Program-made: the position numbers and the translations under genes
Assembly: GCA_030737875.1 (NCBI GenBank)
Contig: CM060912.1
Location: 460,168,310 to 460,232,309 of the forward strand
Source: Allium sativum
Taxonomy: Eukaryota; Streptophyta; Magnoliopsida; Asparagales; Amaryllidaceae
DNA: 64,000 nucleotides
Direction of reading: 5' to 3'
Shown: in pieces, positions 1 to 12,959 of the stretch
How positions within the stretch are numbered: position 1 is the first letter of the stretch
Layout: the number at the start of each line of letters is the position of its first letter
Notes under the pieces: model-generated
Told to the model about the DNA's origin: nothing
What the model saw: the letters and a program-made list of their open reading frames with translations, nothing else
The model's database searches: none

Positions 1-783
1 CCATATACAGGTTCAAGTTATAATAACGTTCATATTCAAGTTCAAAGCCAATTCATGTTTTGCCTAATCTACCCAAATAGTATTCCCATCGTACGTAAAC
101 TCGAATCGATACAAATAAATCTAATTAGGGAATAACATAAAAAAGGATGGGTATAAGGTGGCAAAAGTGATTACTAGCATAGCATAGTATAACTTGAGAT
201 AAATGATTATAACATTACTAGCATATGGAATATCGGCCTCAAACATAAGGATTCCAAATCTAGCAAAATAAGGTACTAGTCAAGATAACAGTTGACATAA
301 GATGATAGTCATGGTAACGGTTGACATAAGGTGATAGTCATAAACTTGTGACTAATAGCAGATTCAACATTGCAGGCATGATAATATGAGGGGGTTTTCT
401 TTTTGATTTACAACATGAATAGGCCCCAAATCATTGTCATAGTAATATACCCAAAAGTCAAGATCCAAGATGAACAAGAATGGATGTAAAACAGTCATCA
501 TACACAGGTCCAATTTCAATTTACAACATATTCATATTACGTTTACAGTTTAAATCTAAAAGTAACTGGGGCTTACAGATCGTGGTTCGAGAATTAGAAA
601 AAGAAAGTCGATGTTGAATCTTTATATGCTAAGTCGTGTCCTAACAGAAGTCCCCAAATCAGCAATTCTCTTAACGTAGTTTCGACGTAGAAGAAGTAGT
701 CTCTTTCTCTAACTTTTCAACCAGAATTAGAGCAACATAATGTCAGAGAGAATTTTGTGTAGAGAGACTAGTGTTAGGGGCTG

Positions 784-791
784 TTTATATA
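784..791 (-). promoter_or_regulatory. Putative LTR TATA box
   Basis: TATATAAA on the minus strand, about 440 bp inside the LTR start at 1227. This is a plausible place for the U3/R boundary of a long LTR. It is assigned on motif and position only. Confidence 0.35.
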
Positions 792-869
792 GGTTCAGGC
801 CAACGAATGTAGACAGAAATGAGGCCAGAAACATCAAAACGAACTCAGACTCAAAAATGGGTTCTGTCA

Positions 870-965
870 CCAGGTCGACCCCCAGGTCGACTCTATGGTC
901 GACCTGGTCCTGGGCAGGTCGACTACATAGTCGACCCCTAGGTCGACCTGGTCCTGGGCGGGAAA
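870..965. repeat. Cluster of GGTCGAC motifs
   Basis: At least six GTCGAC hexamers occur within about 95 bp, with the phrase GACCTGGTCCTGGGC repeated twice. A looser version of the same motif cluster occurs in the two LTRs of the old chromovirus (about 5366-5425 and 16541-16580). Confidence 0.6.
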
Positions 966-1227
966 TTTCCCGCCCAGTCCATTCTGGGGTTTGAATTCGA
1001 AATTTGAATTCGAATTCTAAGCTGTTTTGAACTTGAAAATTTCTGAAAACTTCGAAGGGTCATAACTTGGTCATACGGACTCCGATTTTCGAAAACTCGG
1101 ACTCGTTTCCAAGAAGAATTTCGAGACGAACGCAATGGGGTAACCCGTTTCCCTTGATTCTTATTTTAAAAATTAATTCTGCCTTGATTTATGGTTATTA
1201 CACGTTATTAAAATACGGGTTGTTACA

Positions 1228-2484
1228 ACAAGGTAGACATCATCTATAGTGCTCTCTCTCACACACACACAAATATATATATATATATATATATATATTA
1301 TGCACTATACACATATACACATACATGTCCAACCAATAACAAAATCAATCCAACAAGTGGCCAGCATGACAAATACATGGTCGACACAACACAAACATGA
1401 AGAGAAGGTTCAAGAATGCACATAGAAGTTGTACAACATTACAAGCACAGTGCAAATCACATGTTCAAAGTCAATGGAAATACACTATGGTAGCATAAAT
1501 CAAAACAGTGCAATAGTTTTTTAACAAGACTACATGCCAGTAACAAGTTCAAGTGAAACAACAAGACCACACACAATTGGCAGTTTCAAGTCACAAAATC
1601 ATGGCAGTGAAGCTAACATATCAAGTGGGCATGCACACATAAGGGCTCTAGGTAGTACAAGCACCATAAATAAAAGTGGCACTACAACATGCACGTATAC
1701 AAATTGGTCAACACAGTAGTGCCAAAACACAACAAGCATGATGAACAAATAAGTGGCAAGTTTGATCAAGCATGGGCATGCACAAGACAGAGATGGTGCA
1801 AGCACAGTTTCAAGCAAATGGAGAAACCAACATAACATAGTGGCAACTCAAGAATAGTGTTTTGTCAACTAAGAGTGGCAAAATCAAAATATAGTATTTA
1901 TTCTTATGACCAAGGCAGGAGCAAAATTCAAGTACAAGTACCAAAAACAAATGATCAAATTCTAGCTCAAGTGAACAAGCACAGCCGAACAAAGTACAAG
2001 CCAGTCTTACATGCACAATTTTCAAGTGTAGCATCATATCAAAGTCAAGGAAAATAAATATGTAGTATCAGTTCAATTTTTTTTAGCATCAGTTCAATTT
2101 GTGGAAAATCAAAGCATAACATCTGTTCAAGTTTTTCACTAGGAAGCTAAAATGATCACACACAACAACCCATGGAATGATCAAGCATAATATATGTTTC
2201 AAAATCATCATGGCAAGACAAATGAAGACATACTGTAGTTAAATTGGATGCAGTTAATTCGAAATAATTTTAGTTCAAAACCATGTTGAATATGTAAAAG
2301 GAGAAACAAAGTTTCAAACCAAAGGATATGTTCAATATCCAATATACTTGGCAAGATTAAAAGTCTAGAATTCAACACGTAGTTATTCCAGAACGATTGA
2401 AGATTTTAACTTTGGAAAAAATTCTAGCAATATCTCATCTAAAATCAAGCCGATATTTACACATATACCATAACCAAGTCAAAC
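1228..2484 (+). repeat. Copia LTR segment, copy 1 (left part)
   Basis: Aligned by eye, 1231-2000 matches 54251-55085 at high identity: shared phrases include AGGTAGACATC, the CCAGCATGA-AAATACATGG stretch and the CAAGGCAGGAGCAAAATTCAA stretch. In the second copy this sequence runs into a copia LTR end, primer site and gag, so both are read as LTR sequence. The part after about 2000 has no counterpart in copy 2. A CT/AC/AT microsatellite occupies 1250-1299. No gene is supported. Confidence 0.6.
2480..2484. other. Target-site duplication CAAAC (left)
   Basis: CAAAC immediately precedes the element at 2485 and is repeated immediately after it at 17004-17008. Five-base duplications are standard for Ty3/gypsy integration. 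Confidence 0.8.
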
Positions 2485-5400
2485 TATAACAACCCACCTG
2501 GGATGGGCCTAAATTTCGATCTAGAAAAGGCCCATCGAAACTTAGAGCCATTCTAAATGGGTCGTTGGTTCCTGTAAGGACATTTGCACAGATAATATAT
2601 ACATAGTTATTTCAAATGGAAATCTCACACAGCGGGAAGAGAAAATTTAATACCAAATAAGATGTACCACTTCATCTAAAATCACAGAATTTCAACACAA
2701 CAATCAAAGTTACATATGTTTAATGGGTACATAAAATAATTCATCCTCCCAAGTTTCCAAAAGAAGTAAAGCGATAACTATTAATAATAGCATAACAACT
2801 TTGTCTTCTTCTTCAGCTCCAATCATGACTTCGTCCATGGCTTTTACCTCACCTACTGACCTGTTGGATATGTTAACGAGAGGGGTCAAAACATAAATTT
2901 TTGTGTGAATGAAATATGGTGTTAACTTAAAGTCCATACCCTATATTTTTAGAAGGTTATATATGTCAAGGTATGTCTACGCAGCACACAAAATTCCCAC
3001 AACACCAAGTGTCTAACCAACGAGCTGGATATCCAAGTCAATCACTCATTAGTATTTATAGGGTAAAGACCCAACGAGGTGCGCATTCTTGGTCGCTTAT
3101 GGCCATATGAAAGGTGGGTTCTTTTGATCTCTTATAACCCTGAGGCGGACCACTAGCCCTTTAAGATCCCGTCCTAATACGTCAATGTTCTTAAAGTCTA
3201 TACTCTCAATTGTAATATGAGAAGTAGTATTGCAAACGTTACTACTTAACTGATATTACGGTAGGACACCTAAGTCGCTTAAGACTTAGTTGGTGAGCAT
3301 GCAATGGCCACATATTTTTATATACCAATTCTGTCCCTAATTGAGCCATTACAAGCTTCTAGAGGAAGTGAACATCCCCCGTGAACTACCCTACTCTATT
3401 AGTCTATACTCTCAATTGTAATATGAGAAGTAGTATTGCGAACGTTACTACTTAACTGATATTACGGTAGGACACCTAAGTCGCTTAAGACTTCCCTTAG
3501 ATAGTTGGTGAGCATGCAATGTCCACATATCTTTTATATACCAATTCTGTCCCTAATTGAGCCATTATAAGCTTCTAGAGGAAGTGAACATCCCCCGTGA
3601 ACTACCCTACCCCGTTACCACTAATGCCTAACCACTTTTAGAGAAGGAGGACCCAAAGACTTACTTCGAATCTAATAAGGGTAGGTCCCATGACTTTGGT
3701 TACTCTCCAAGGAATAAACCTTAGAAGGGATCCTAGTACTAACCACTTAAGACCCAAATTAGACAAAAAGAGAGCCAGCCACTTAAGACCTTCGCAAGGT
3801 GTAGTAAACCTGCCTATATTCACACAAACTAGACTTATATATATAGTTATATATACACATACATACATACACACTGGACCTCTCACATTAAACCATATAC
3901 CTGTAGAAGTTGGATATGCCGGGCGGTTCAGAACAGGCTTCTACTATAAGTAGGTTTAACCTCATGTCATAATGTACTAAGTTTGAATGGCCCATGGCAC
4001 CCAGACCTCTCACATTAGTTGGGGCTATTTCTGGTTGCTGGATTTGTCCGTCGGTTCCGGGAAGTCTTATACCACAAACGGTAACTAACCTCATGTCTAT
4101 GTGTCACTATTTATATATGTAAAGCCATTTTATACGCACACACAAGCAATCAATATATATGTTTATGGGGACATTTCGAATTTTAATCTAATCGCATTTA
4201 TTATATTACTTACGTTGATTATGCTATATTAATAGAATAATTATACTGCACAATTAACGTTAATATTCGTATAAACGAGAGAATGTTTTAACTAGATAAA
4301 ATTGCCAATTTGTCTAAATTAAGGTATACAAGTTATTTTTTCCATATTATTGACCGCTAAAATTCAGACATGATGGCATACGGGTATAATAACATATAGC
4401 AGTGAATGGAAAAATACAATCATACATACAAACTTGAACTTGCATCCTAGGCTTATTGGGAAGATTTCAATAATGGATCAAAAATAGATTATGACATATA
4501 TATATAATATTCATGTATGTTTATAGATTCCACTTTATCCAATTCACCCCTTTTTGGTGGTTTATACATAAAAACGTTTACAACCGATATATTTCAAGTA
4601 TGAATACGTCTGGATTCAAAATAGAATTCAAACTTAATCAATTCATGGAATAACCAAATTTAAACCCTTTTAGGTTACAATCAAAGGTTTACGTAAGAGT
4701 GAATTACACAAAGTAGGAATAACAACAACACCCCTTTTCACTCTCATCCAATATTGAAATCTAAATCCATAAACCCAAATAACAATAAATAGACAATTCA
4801 TATGAAAACATAAGGTAGAGTATTTGGGGATTTTTATATTCATGTTATCGATTTCCAAATCCTCTTAAGCATAGCTATGAACATGTTAATCTATTAAAAA
4901 AAACATAATATGCCTAAGAACAATATATTCCACTCATAGATCTAAGGAAGAACAAAGAGTATTTCTTGTTGTAGATCTTGATCTATACTTAATCTTCATG
5001 ATAGATGTGCTCTAATCCTCCTAATATATATGTAAGAAACTTATTTTAGAATCTTATATATATATTCTAAATTCCATAATTCATACTAAACCTATATGAA
5101 TTAGAAAGAAAATAAGAATAAAGGTTAGAGGAATAAAAGAAATTCTTAACCCTTTTTCTGGAACTTAGTAATGGCAGAGGGAAAACATGGAAGTAGATAG
5201 GGTAGAGCGGCTAACATTTTGTAGTGTGATATAAGGGACTACATATAGTTGCTCGTGTGAGCGTAGGCTGTTAGATTACTTAGATTTAATTCATACCTTT
5301 TATTAATATATATTCCCTTATAAAACCCTAGCCAACATAGATTCATTTGGTTGTACAACCGCTAGGCGGTCGACCTGGGCGATCGACTACCCACCTAGGG

Positions 5401-5828
5401 GAGCGGTCGACCTCCTAGTCGCTGAAATGCCCAATGAAGTGTTGCGCTGAGGTGTTAATTTAATTAATACGTTGCTTAAATTTCTTAGTCTTATTCCTTA
5501 TGTAAAATATTCTCTGTCCCCATAATCTTATCCTTAGTTTGAATTTCAAATTCTCCCTCTTATATTTAATTATATTTTGAACATATACTACACAAATAAT
5601 TATATTTATATATCTATATATTTTCTTCGTTTTACTGTCAAAAATTCATTCGCTTATAAATGTTTTCAGCATATTATATATGAAAACGATTCATAATTTC
5701 GCCAAGAATCCAAATAAAATATTTTCGTAGCCAAATTCCAAAACCTGCAAAATCTCATTTTCCAACCATATTATTATATTGTTTATTTTATTTATTATTA
5801 ATATTTATATATTTTACAGGGTGTTACA
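2485..5828 (-). repeat. 3' LTR of old chromovirus
   Basis: 3344 bp. Its plus-strand left end TATAACAACCC is a mutated TGTAAYAACCC, and its right end is GGTGTTACA. It matches 10548-17003 apart from the nested solo LTR. It is about 205 bp longer than its partner because of an internal tandem duplication (3195-3606). Confidence 0.85.
3195..3606. repeat. 206-bp tandem duplication inside the 3' LTR
   Basis: The block starting AGTCTATACTCTCAATTG at 3195 recurs at 3401. The other LTR has a single copy (about 11238-11450), so the duplication arose in this LTR after insertion. Confidence 0.8.
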
Positions 5829-5843
5829 TTCTTTCCCCCTTAA
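5829..5843 (-). other. Polypurine tract of old chromovirus
   Basis: Read on the minus strand, an A/G run (AAGGGGGAAAGAA) directly precedes the 3' LTR start at 5828. This is where plus-strand DNA synthesis is primed. It fixes the element's orientation. Confidence 0.75.
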
Positions 5844-6149
5844 AATAGATTTAGTCCTGAAATCTATTTGAAGGGGAGAAAAACAAAACTAGCTCGAAAC
5901 ATCCATTTTAGTTTTAAATCATCCATAAGCATTCATGACTCATAGTGATTATGAACTACAGACCCAGTAAAGTGAGCTCAACCCTATCATGTAGGTGTAA
6001 TAAGTGATGCAATATGTATGCAAACAACCTAATTATGCATATATTTCTATATGAGTGCCCTTGTCCATGGTGTTGCATCCATTTCCTAACATCCAACCTA
6101 GTAATAACAATGCATCCATAAATGTAAATTTAAAGAAAAATTATCCGAG

Positions 6150-7451
6150 AAAAGCTCTAGGTGAGTCTGTCTCATTTTATCCTTAGTTTCCCATGTGCTT
6201 CTGCAGGATCATTTCCTCATTGTACTCGGACAAGGTAAACAGTTTTGTTGCGAAGTCTCTTGATTCCGTGCTCTACAATCCTTGTAGTGGCACGGGGAAC
6301 CCTGGATACCAATTAGATTTTTTCTATGTCCCCAATTTCGTCAAGTTCGAGTCTGATAGAAAAATCATGAAGGCATTTACTTTGATGATATACATGAAAA
6401 ACATTATGGATCCTCGATAGATGCTCTGGGATATCCACTTGATAAGCCAAAGATCCCATCTTCTCGATTATACGAAGAGGCCCAATAAATCTAGGAGTCA
6501 ATTTCCCAGTCTTCCCAAGCCGAACTGTCTTCTTGAGAGGGGATACTTTTACAAATAACAAATCTCCAACATTAAATTCAAGCTCCCTCCTTCGCATATC
6601 GGCATATGATTTATGATGGTCTTGGGTTGCCCCCACCCTCTTCCTAATCAAGGATATCTTCTCCGTGGAATCGAGGACAAAGTCTGGTCCGAGTAGAACC
6701 TTGTCGGTAGTTTCCTACCAACAAATTAGCGATCTGCATGGCCTCTCGTATAGCGCTTCAAAAGGGGTCATACCAATCGTCATTTGAAAACAGTTGTTGT
6801 AGGTGAACTCCACGAGTGGTAAGTGATGCTCCCAAGATTGCCTAAAATCGATGGTGCAAGCTCCAAGCAAGTCCTCCAAAATCTGATTTACTCTTTCTAT
6901 CTGTCCATTGGTCTGCAGATGATAGGCTGTGCTTAGGTTAAGGGTCGTTCCCAAGGCTTCTTATAGGCTTCTCCAAAATTCGTTTGTGAATAAGGGGTCT
7001 CTATCACTCACAATACTTGATGGGATACAATGATGTCTGACTATCTCTTTTACATACAATTGGGCTAACGAAGTTGTAGTCCTTGTCTTCTTGACTGGTA
7101 CAAATGGGCGCTTTTGGTTAAACGATCCACCCTGCCCTCATTACCCTTTTGGCTTCTAGGAAGTCCATCTACAAAGTCGATGGAAATATGTTCCCACTTC
7201 CATGTAGGGATCTCTAAAGTTAGTAACAGTCCTCTGGGCTTCCCTTGCTCCGCTTTCAATTTTTGGTATGTTAAACATTTGGCCACAAACTCGGCCACAT
7301 CTCTCTTTATTCCTTTCCGATGGAGATTCCTCTTCATATCCTTGTACATTTTATCCCCACCGAGGTGTATGGTCAATTTTGACCTATGGCACTCCTTTAG
7401 AATTTTTTTCCTCAACCCTTCATCTTTGGGAACATGACGCCATCCATCCAA
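6150..7451 (-). pseudogene. Decayed integrase with chromodomain remnant
   Basis: Three separate minus-strand frames carry integrase in order. 7451-7065 has the zinc-binding N-terminus (ECHRSKLTIHLGGDKMY, then a CLTYQ segment where CxxC is expected) and the start of the catalytic core (IDFVDGLP). 6954-6715 has the end of the core (STAYHLQTNGQIERVNQIL, with the catalytic Glu). 6651-6313 has the GPY-type C-terminal domain (KLTPRFIGPLRII and IHNVFHV). Beyond it, 6283-6150 still reads as a chromodomain in two frames (RIVEHGIKRLRNKT, then STWETKDKMR). Several frameshifts and stops break it. In the first zinc pair CxxC has become CxxY. Function is surely lost. Confidence 0.8.
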
Positions 7452-7679
7452 AGTAAAATCCCACCATCGCCAATCGAATATCTAACCGATTGGGTAAAAG
7501 TCTCCTTCTTTTCCACTTTCCCCTTTATGCTTCTTAATTCTTCGTCAAGGTCTTGTGCACTTCAAAGCCTCTCTTTTTGAGTAGATATGATAACCATAGC
7601 TCCAAGAAAACCAATAGAAGTGGTGGTTGCAAATTAAAATTAGAGAGGAATTCTAATTGTTTCCATTCTGTGATCACAT

Positions 7680-7988
7680 TCAAAGTTGCATGTTTCCTTC
7701 TTCATCCGCCACAACATTCCCCTTTCCTTGGGTATACTGGATCATGACATCAAATGAGGCAATATATTCCATCCATCGTTGTTGTCTCGATTTTAGATCA
7801 CCCTGAGAAAATAAATACCTTAAGGATTTATGATCGGTAAAAATTTCAAATTTCTCACCTAAAGGATAATGCCTCCACATCTTAAGGGCAAGCACTACTG
7901 CAGCTAACCAAAGGTCATGAACTAGGTATCTTTTCTCTGGATCCTTGAGTTTTCTACTAGCATAAGCAACTACTCTTCCTTCTTGCAT
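7680..7988 (-). pseudogene. RNase H fragment of old chromovirus
   Basis: A 102-codon minus-strand frame matches Ty3/gypsy RNase H from the AYASRKL block through [13 protein letters not shown] to the GKGNVVAD motif. The first catalytic Asp region lies upstream in broken sequence, and the expected ADALSRR ending is changed to ADEEGN. It sits between the RT remnant and the integrase as in chromovirus pol. Confidence 0.8.
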
Positions 7989-9063
7989 TAGGACATCTCC
8001 TAAACCGGTCCTACACGCATCAATCTAAACTGTAAAGAATTTTGAATCGTCGAGTATAATTAGGACTGGTGCGCTAGTTAATACTTACTTTAACTTCTTA
8101 AAGGCTATATCACATTTATTACTCCAAGAAAACACCAAATTATTCTTTGTTAATTGGGTTAAAGGAGTAGCAATCTTTGCAAAGTTTTTAATGAATTTCC
8201 GATAATATCTGGCTAATCCAAGGAAGCTTCTCACTTACGTAGCATTTTGAGGTATCCTTCATTCCTTTATTGCCTTGATCTTTTCAGGGTCTACAGTCAA
8301 GCCTTCACTTGACACAATATGTCCTAAAAATCTTACTTCTTCCGTACAGAAATGGCACTTCGAGAATTTTTCTTTCAATTGTTCTTTCTTAATATCCGTA
8401 ACACTTGTCTTAAGCGATCTTCATGTTCTGTAGAGTTTATTGAAAATATAAGGAGATCATCTATGAAAACTACTGCAATTTTATTTAGAATGCCCCTAAA
8501 CACTACTCATGAGGTCAACAAACAAGGCGGGTGCATTCGTTAGTCCAAAGGGAATAACTTCCCATTGGAACAATCCATCCAGCGTCCTAAATGCAGTTTT
8601 GTCCTTGCTGTCCTCCACAATCCTTAACTGACAAAATCTAGTAACAAGGTCCCCAAGTGGTCAAAAAGGCCATCGATTCTAGGTAAGGGGTACCTATTCT
8701 TTTTGGTCAACATATTAAGTTCCCTATAATCCACATAAAGTCTTAAAGATCCATCTGCTTTGGTTGAAAATACAACATGTGCAACCCATTCTGAAGTACT
8801 TTGTCAAATGAAACTTTTTTTGACAATTCTGAAATCTTTTTATCCAACCCCCTTCATTCCTTAGGCGCCATATGCCTCAAGGGTAGTGCGACGGGTCTAA
8901 CGTCCTTCTCAAGGTCAATATTGAAAGATATTTCTCTATGGAGTGGAAGTCCCGTGACTTCCTCAAAAACATCCAAGAATTCACAAACGATGGGGACCGA
9001 AGATGGTCCTTGTAAACTAGGAGATAAGGAATATAACAAGGCTTTATCCTTGTTTCCTAACAT
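7989..9063 (-). pseudogene. Reverse transcriptase remnant of old chromovirus
   Basis: 9063-8854 encodes the RT entry region ([20 protein letters not shown] and RPVALPLRHMAPKE). Beyond it no long frame survives, but translating about 8475-8440 on the minus strand still gives the active-site motif VVFIDDLLIFS. The palm region around 8700-8850 reads as degraded text in shifting frames. It would have copied the element's RNA into DNA but is now broken. Confidence 0.75.
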
Positions 9064-9075
9064 TACAAGTAATGC

Positions 9076-9429
9076 TCAGGCTACATCCTCCTCGGCTCCT
9101 AAGACGAACGATCCTCTATCGCAATCTAGGACGACCCCATAAAATGATAGCCAGTCCATACCTTGGATACGGTCACACCCCATAAAATCCAATGCATACG
9201 CTTCGCAAAGGGACTCGACATTGTCGACATCCAATACTAGATCTTTACACAACAACTCAAGATACTTAGTTCCTATTATAGGGTCGGCCACCTCTACCGG
9301 GTTATCAGAGATTAGCATGGGAAGGTTCTGCATATTAACTAATCTCTTGGAGATAAAAGAACGGGTTGCATCGGAATCGAACAAGGTGTATACAGAATTC
9401 CCTAAAACAGAAGTTATACCTTCTAGCAC
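9076..9429 (-). pseudogene. Retropepsin-type protease fragment
   Basis: This 117-codon frame contains TLFDSDATRSFIS, which aligns with the family motif D-[ST]-G-A-[ST]. The essential Gly is Asp here (DSD), so the protease would be inactive. The downstream MDWLSFYGVVLDC stretch matches the GMDWL block that follows protease in chromovirus pol. Confidence 0.75.
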
Positions 9430-9476
9430 AGGTTGTTATTTCTCTTTTAGGGGCTGTCTTTGAATTGGTGTTGCCT

Positions 9477-10161
9477 CTATTGCATAGTTCTGGCCATTCT
9501 TGATGACTTTACGCTTGGGCAGTCCTTGGACATGTGTCCCTCTTCATGGAAGTTGTAACACTTTCCTTTGAATTCCTTCTTCGCCAACGAGGTCCTATAA
9601 TCCTTAGCCTCATGGCCCTTGCGGTAGCACCTCGTATAAGTCTTTTCTTCCTTTTTGAATTTGTTTCCCTTCTTCTTGTTTTTCCACCATTTTTTTATTA
9701 TTTTTGTTGGGACCTCCTTCTCCTTTCTCACCTTCTTTATCCTCCTTGGAATGAATATGCTAGTTGTCTCTACTAGGATTTCAAAAGTTGCCCCAAATGT
9801 TACTTGGGCTAATAGGATTTCCTTTAACAGAGATTTTGGCCCTTTGACAAATCTCAAGGCTTTGTTCATGGAGGTGTTTACCAAACCTCTCCCAAACTTA
9901 CATAATTATGTAATTTTGGCTACATACTCTTGCAAGCTCAAGCTTCCTTGCTTGAGGTGAATAGATAGTCATTTCCGCCTTTGGCAGAAACTTTGCTTCA
10001 AAATGGGTTTTGAATTCGGCCCATGTAAAAATCCGGACCTTGTTCTCTCTAGATATTAAATTCCACCATTCAGGGGCCTCCTCTTTCAGGTACCAGGCCG
10101 CTATTCTACTTTTCACTTCATCGGGCCAGGCAATAGCTTTGAAAATTCTTTTGCAGTCCAT
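9477..10161 (-). pseudogene. gag remnant with degenerate zinc knuckles
   Basis: Two minus-strand frames. 10161-9898 is the capsid-like Retrotrans_gag domain (MDCKRIFKAIAW, AAWYLKEEAPEWWN, FKTHFEAKFLP). 9884-9477 is a basic region (about residues 50-80) followed by two knuckles. Both knuckles are damaged: the first reads CYRKGHEAKDY and lacks cysteines, and the second (CYNFHEEGHMSKDC) has lost its second Cys. The two frames were one gag gene before frameshifting. Confidence 0.78.
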
Positions 10162-10533
10162 TATCCAAGATTCGTGGAAGTCTTGCAGAAGCGAGAAAAG
10201 ACAAAAACTACCTCAGCGGTAGGAGCTGCAGGGGTCGTTGGGGTAGGATTAGCAACAGGGACCTGTTCAATAGTATGGAGATATTGTTGGAACTATTCTG
10301 GCAAGTATCAGAGACTTTCCTGGTTACCCTGCTCAATAGGATTTTCAGCCATTCTACTATCTAAAAAGAAAATGAAGAATCCTTTAGTAAATACGCCTGA
10401 GATAGTATATAAGCTAAAAAGGGAAGAAAACAATAAAGTTGTTGAGTATATTATGTATATAGTTTGAAAAACCTTTTTCAAATTACAAATACACCTATCA
10501 TACGTATACTTCCCTTATAATCGGGTAACCTGT

Positions 10534-10545
10534 GCTCTGATACCA
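10534..10545 (-). other. tRNA-iMet primer binding site
   Basis: On the minus strand TGGTATCAGAGC lies two bases inside the 5' LTR (which starts at 10548). It is complementary to the 3' end of plant initiator Met tRNA, the usual primer for chromoviruses. Confidence 0.88.
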
Positions 10546-11971
10546 AATGTAATAACCCGCCTGGAATGGGCCTAAATTTCAACCAAGAAAAGGCCCATTG
10601 AAACATAGAGCTATTCTAAATGGATCATTGGTTCTTGTAAGGATTATATTTGCATAGATAATATATACACAGTACTTCGAATGGAAATCTCACACAGCGG
10701 GAAGAGAAAATATAATAGTGAAATAAGATGCACCACTTCATTTAAAATCACAAAATTTCAACACAACAGTCAAAGTAACATCTGTTCAATGGGTACATCG
10801 TATAATTCATCCTCACAATTTTCCAAAAGAAGTAAAGAAATAACTACTAATAATTTCATAACAACTTCGTCTTCTTCTTCAGCTCCAATCATGACTTCTT
10901 CCATGGATTTTACCCCATCTGCTTACCTGTTGGATATGCTAAGGAGAGGGGTCAGAACATAAAGTTCCGTGTGACTGGAATATGGTGTTAACTTAAAGTC
11001 CATGCCTTATATTTTTAGTAGGTTACATATGTCAAGGTATGTCTACGAAGCACACAACACCAAGTGTCTAACCAATGAGGTGGATATCCAAGTCAATCGC
11101 TCATTAGTGTTTTTAGGGTAAAGACCCAGCAAGATGGTCATTCTCGGTCACCTATGGCCATATTAAAGATGATCTCTTTTAACCCTGAGGTTGACCCCAA
11201 GCCCCTTAAGACCCCATCCTAATACGTCAACGTTCTTAAAGTCTATACTCTCAATTGTAATATGAGAAGTAGTATTGAGAACATTACTAGTTAACTGATG
11301 TTATGGTAGGACACCAATGTCGCTTAAGACTTCCCTTCGACAATTAGTGAGGATGCAATGGACGCATATCTTTTATATACCAATTCTGTCTCTAGTTGAT
11401 CCCTTACAGGCTTCTAGAGGAAGTGGACATCCCTGTGAACTACCCTACTCCATTACTGTTTATGCCTAACCGCTTTTAGAGAAGGAGGACCCAAAGACTT
11501 ACTTCGAATTTAATAACGGTGTGTCCTGTGATTTTGGCTCCTCTCCAAGGAATAAACATTGGGAGGGATCCTAGTCCTAACCACTTAAGACCCAAATTAG
11601 ACAAGAAGAGAGTCAGCTACTTAAGACCTTCTCAAGGTGTAGTAAACCTGCCTATTTGAACACACAATAGACTTTTATATTTATATATATAGTTATATAT
11701 ATACACACTAGACCTCTCACATTAAACCATATACCTGTAGATGCTGGATATGTTGGGAGGTTTCGGGCAGACTTCTTGTAACACCCCGAATTTTTGAATA
11801 ATCGAATTAACTAAATTAAAGAATAATTAATCTCAGACATGAGAATTATGGGGATTGTGTTGCGCCATTGTGTTCGTCTCGGAATTCTAGTTGAAATAGA
11901 GTCCGAGTTTGCGGGAAACGAGTACCGGATGAAGGAGTTATGGACGAACGAAGATTGGTGGCCGAAAGTAG

Positions 11972-12016
<45 letters not shown>

Positions 12017-12246
12017 GCACTGGCGCACTTGGGAAGTGGGCCAGTACATATTTACACTGGCGCACCTGCCAAGTGCGCTCAGGCCGAGGCAGGAGCCTGC
12101 ACAGCTTTCTGGTTCAGGCTGACCCATGTTGTTGAGTCCTTTCTGACTCCTTGCTGAGTCATTAGGGCTGACTCATCACCCTATCATGATTGAATGGTTT
12201 TGGTTAACCCTAAGATCATCCAACAACTTAAATTAATTCATAACTC

Positions 12247-12255
12247 TATAAAAAG
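12247..12255 (+). promoter_or_regulatory. TATA box of the solo LTR
   Basis: TATAAAAAG about 470 bp into the LTR, followed by an A-rich leader with in-frame stops. This is a reasonable promoter for the parent element. Assigned from motif and position. Confidence 0.45.
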
Positions 12256-12959
12256 ACCCATAGACTCAAACCCTAAATCAGAATTAAAACTAAAACTATG
12301 GCCGTCATGCTGTTGTCTTGAACCCTAGAGCAGCCGCCACCAAAATTAACAGGAAGAACAACAACCAAATCAGAATTACTCAACCCTAACAGCGAATCTT
12401 CATCAAAGGAGCGCTAATTCAACTCCAGAAATCAGAATTCAGAACTCAAGACTGCTTTTGAGTTGTGAGTTAGATAGTCTTAACAAAATAATTAATAAAT
12501 GAATTGGATTGAGTTATAATGAGGATAATTCGGATGTGATATGAATTGTTGATTACATGTTGTAATTATGTTGTAGGATTGTGTTGTAATTTCTATGATA
12601 CTATGTTATTATGCTATCATCTACGATGCAAAGTTACGATGCTATCACCTATGTTATAATCCTATGATTAGCTTATGTCTAGTTGAATCATCATGTTTCT
12701 TATGCTAGTTTTTTATATTAACTCATATGATAAATCATATGTATGCAAGTTTAGATTTTGATTCAAACATGAATCATATACAAGTTGGGTAGAATTATAT
12801 GTGAACTTACATGATTATGACACCTAGTTTATGTGAGAGTTTAATTGAAAGTTAGGCTATGACATATGCTAAATTCTACATGATACTTTACATGTTAGAT
12901 ACTAGTCTACACCATTGTTGCGATGTATAAATCACATATGTGAGTTTATGAGTTGGATA

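Larger units (their letters stand above)
1..1227 (-). mobile_element. Right end (U3) of a Ty3/gypsy chromovirus-type LTR
   Basis: On the minus strand this segment begins TGTAACAACCCG at 1227, the usual start of long plant chromovirus LTRs. A U3 block follows (about 1040-1140) that is shared with the solo LTR starting at 11777: a CATTG-GTTCGTCTCG motif, then GAGTCCGAGTTT. A TATA box lies at 784-791 on the minus strand. The other end is outside the window, so I cannot tell a solo LTR from part of a full element. The short reading frames here are not convincing genes. Family assignment rests on ends and U3 similarity only. Confidence 0.6.

Noticed and set aside
3690..3953. Open frame of 87 codons in the old LTR
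   Set aside because: Overlaps a minus-strand frame of similar size, lies in LTR sequence and is not open in the partner LTR.
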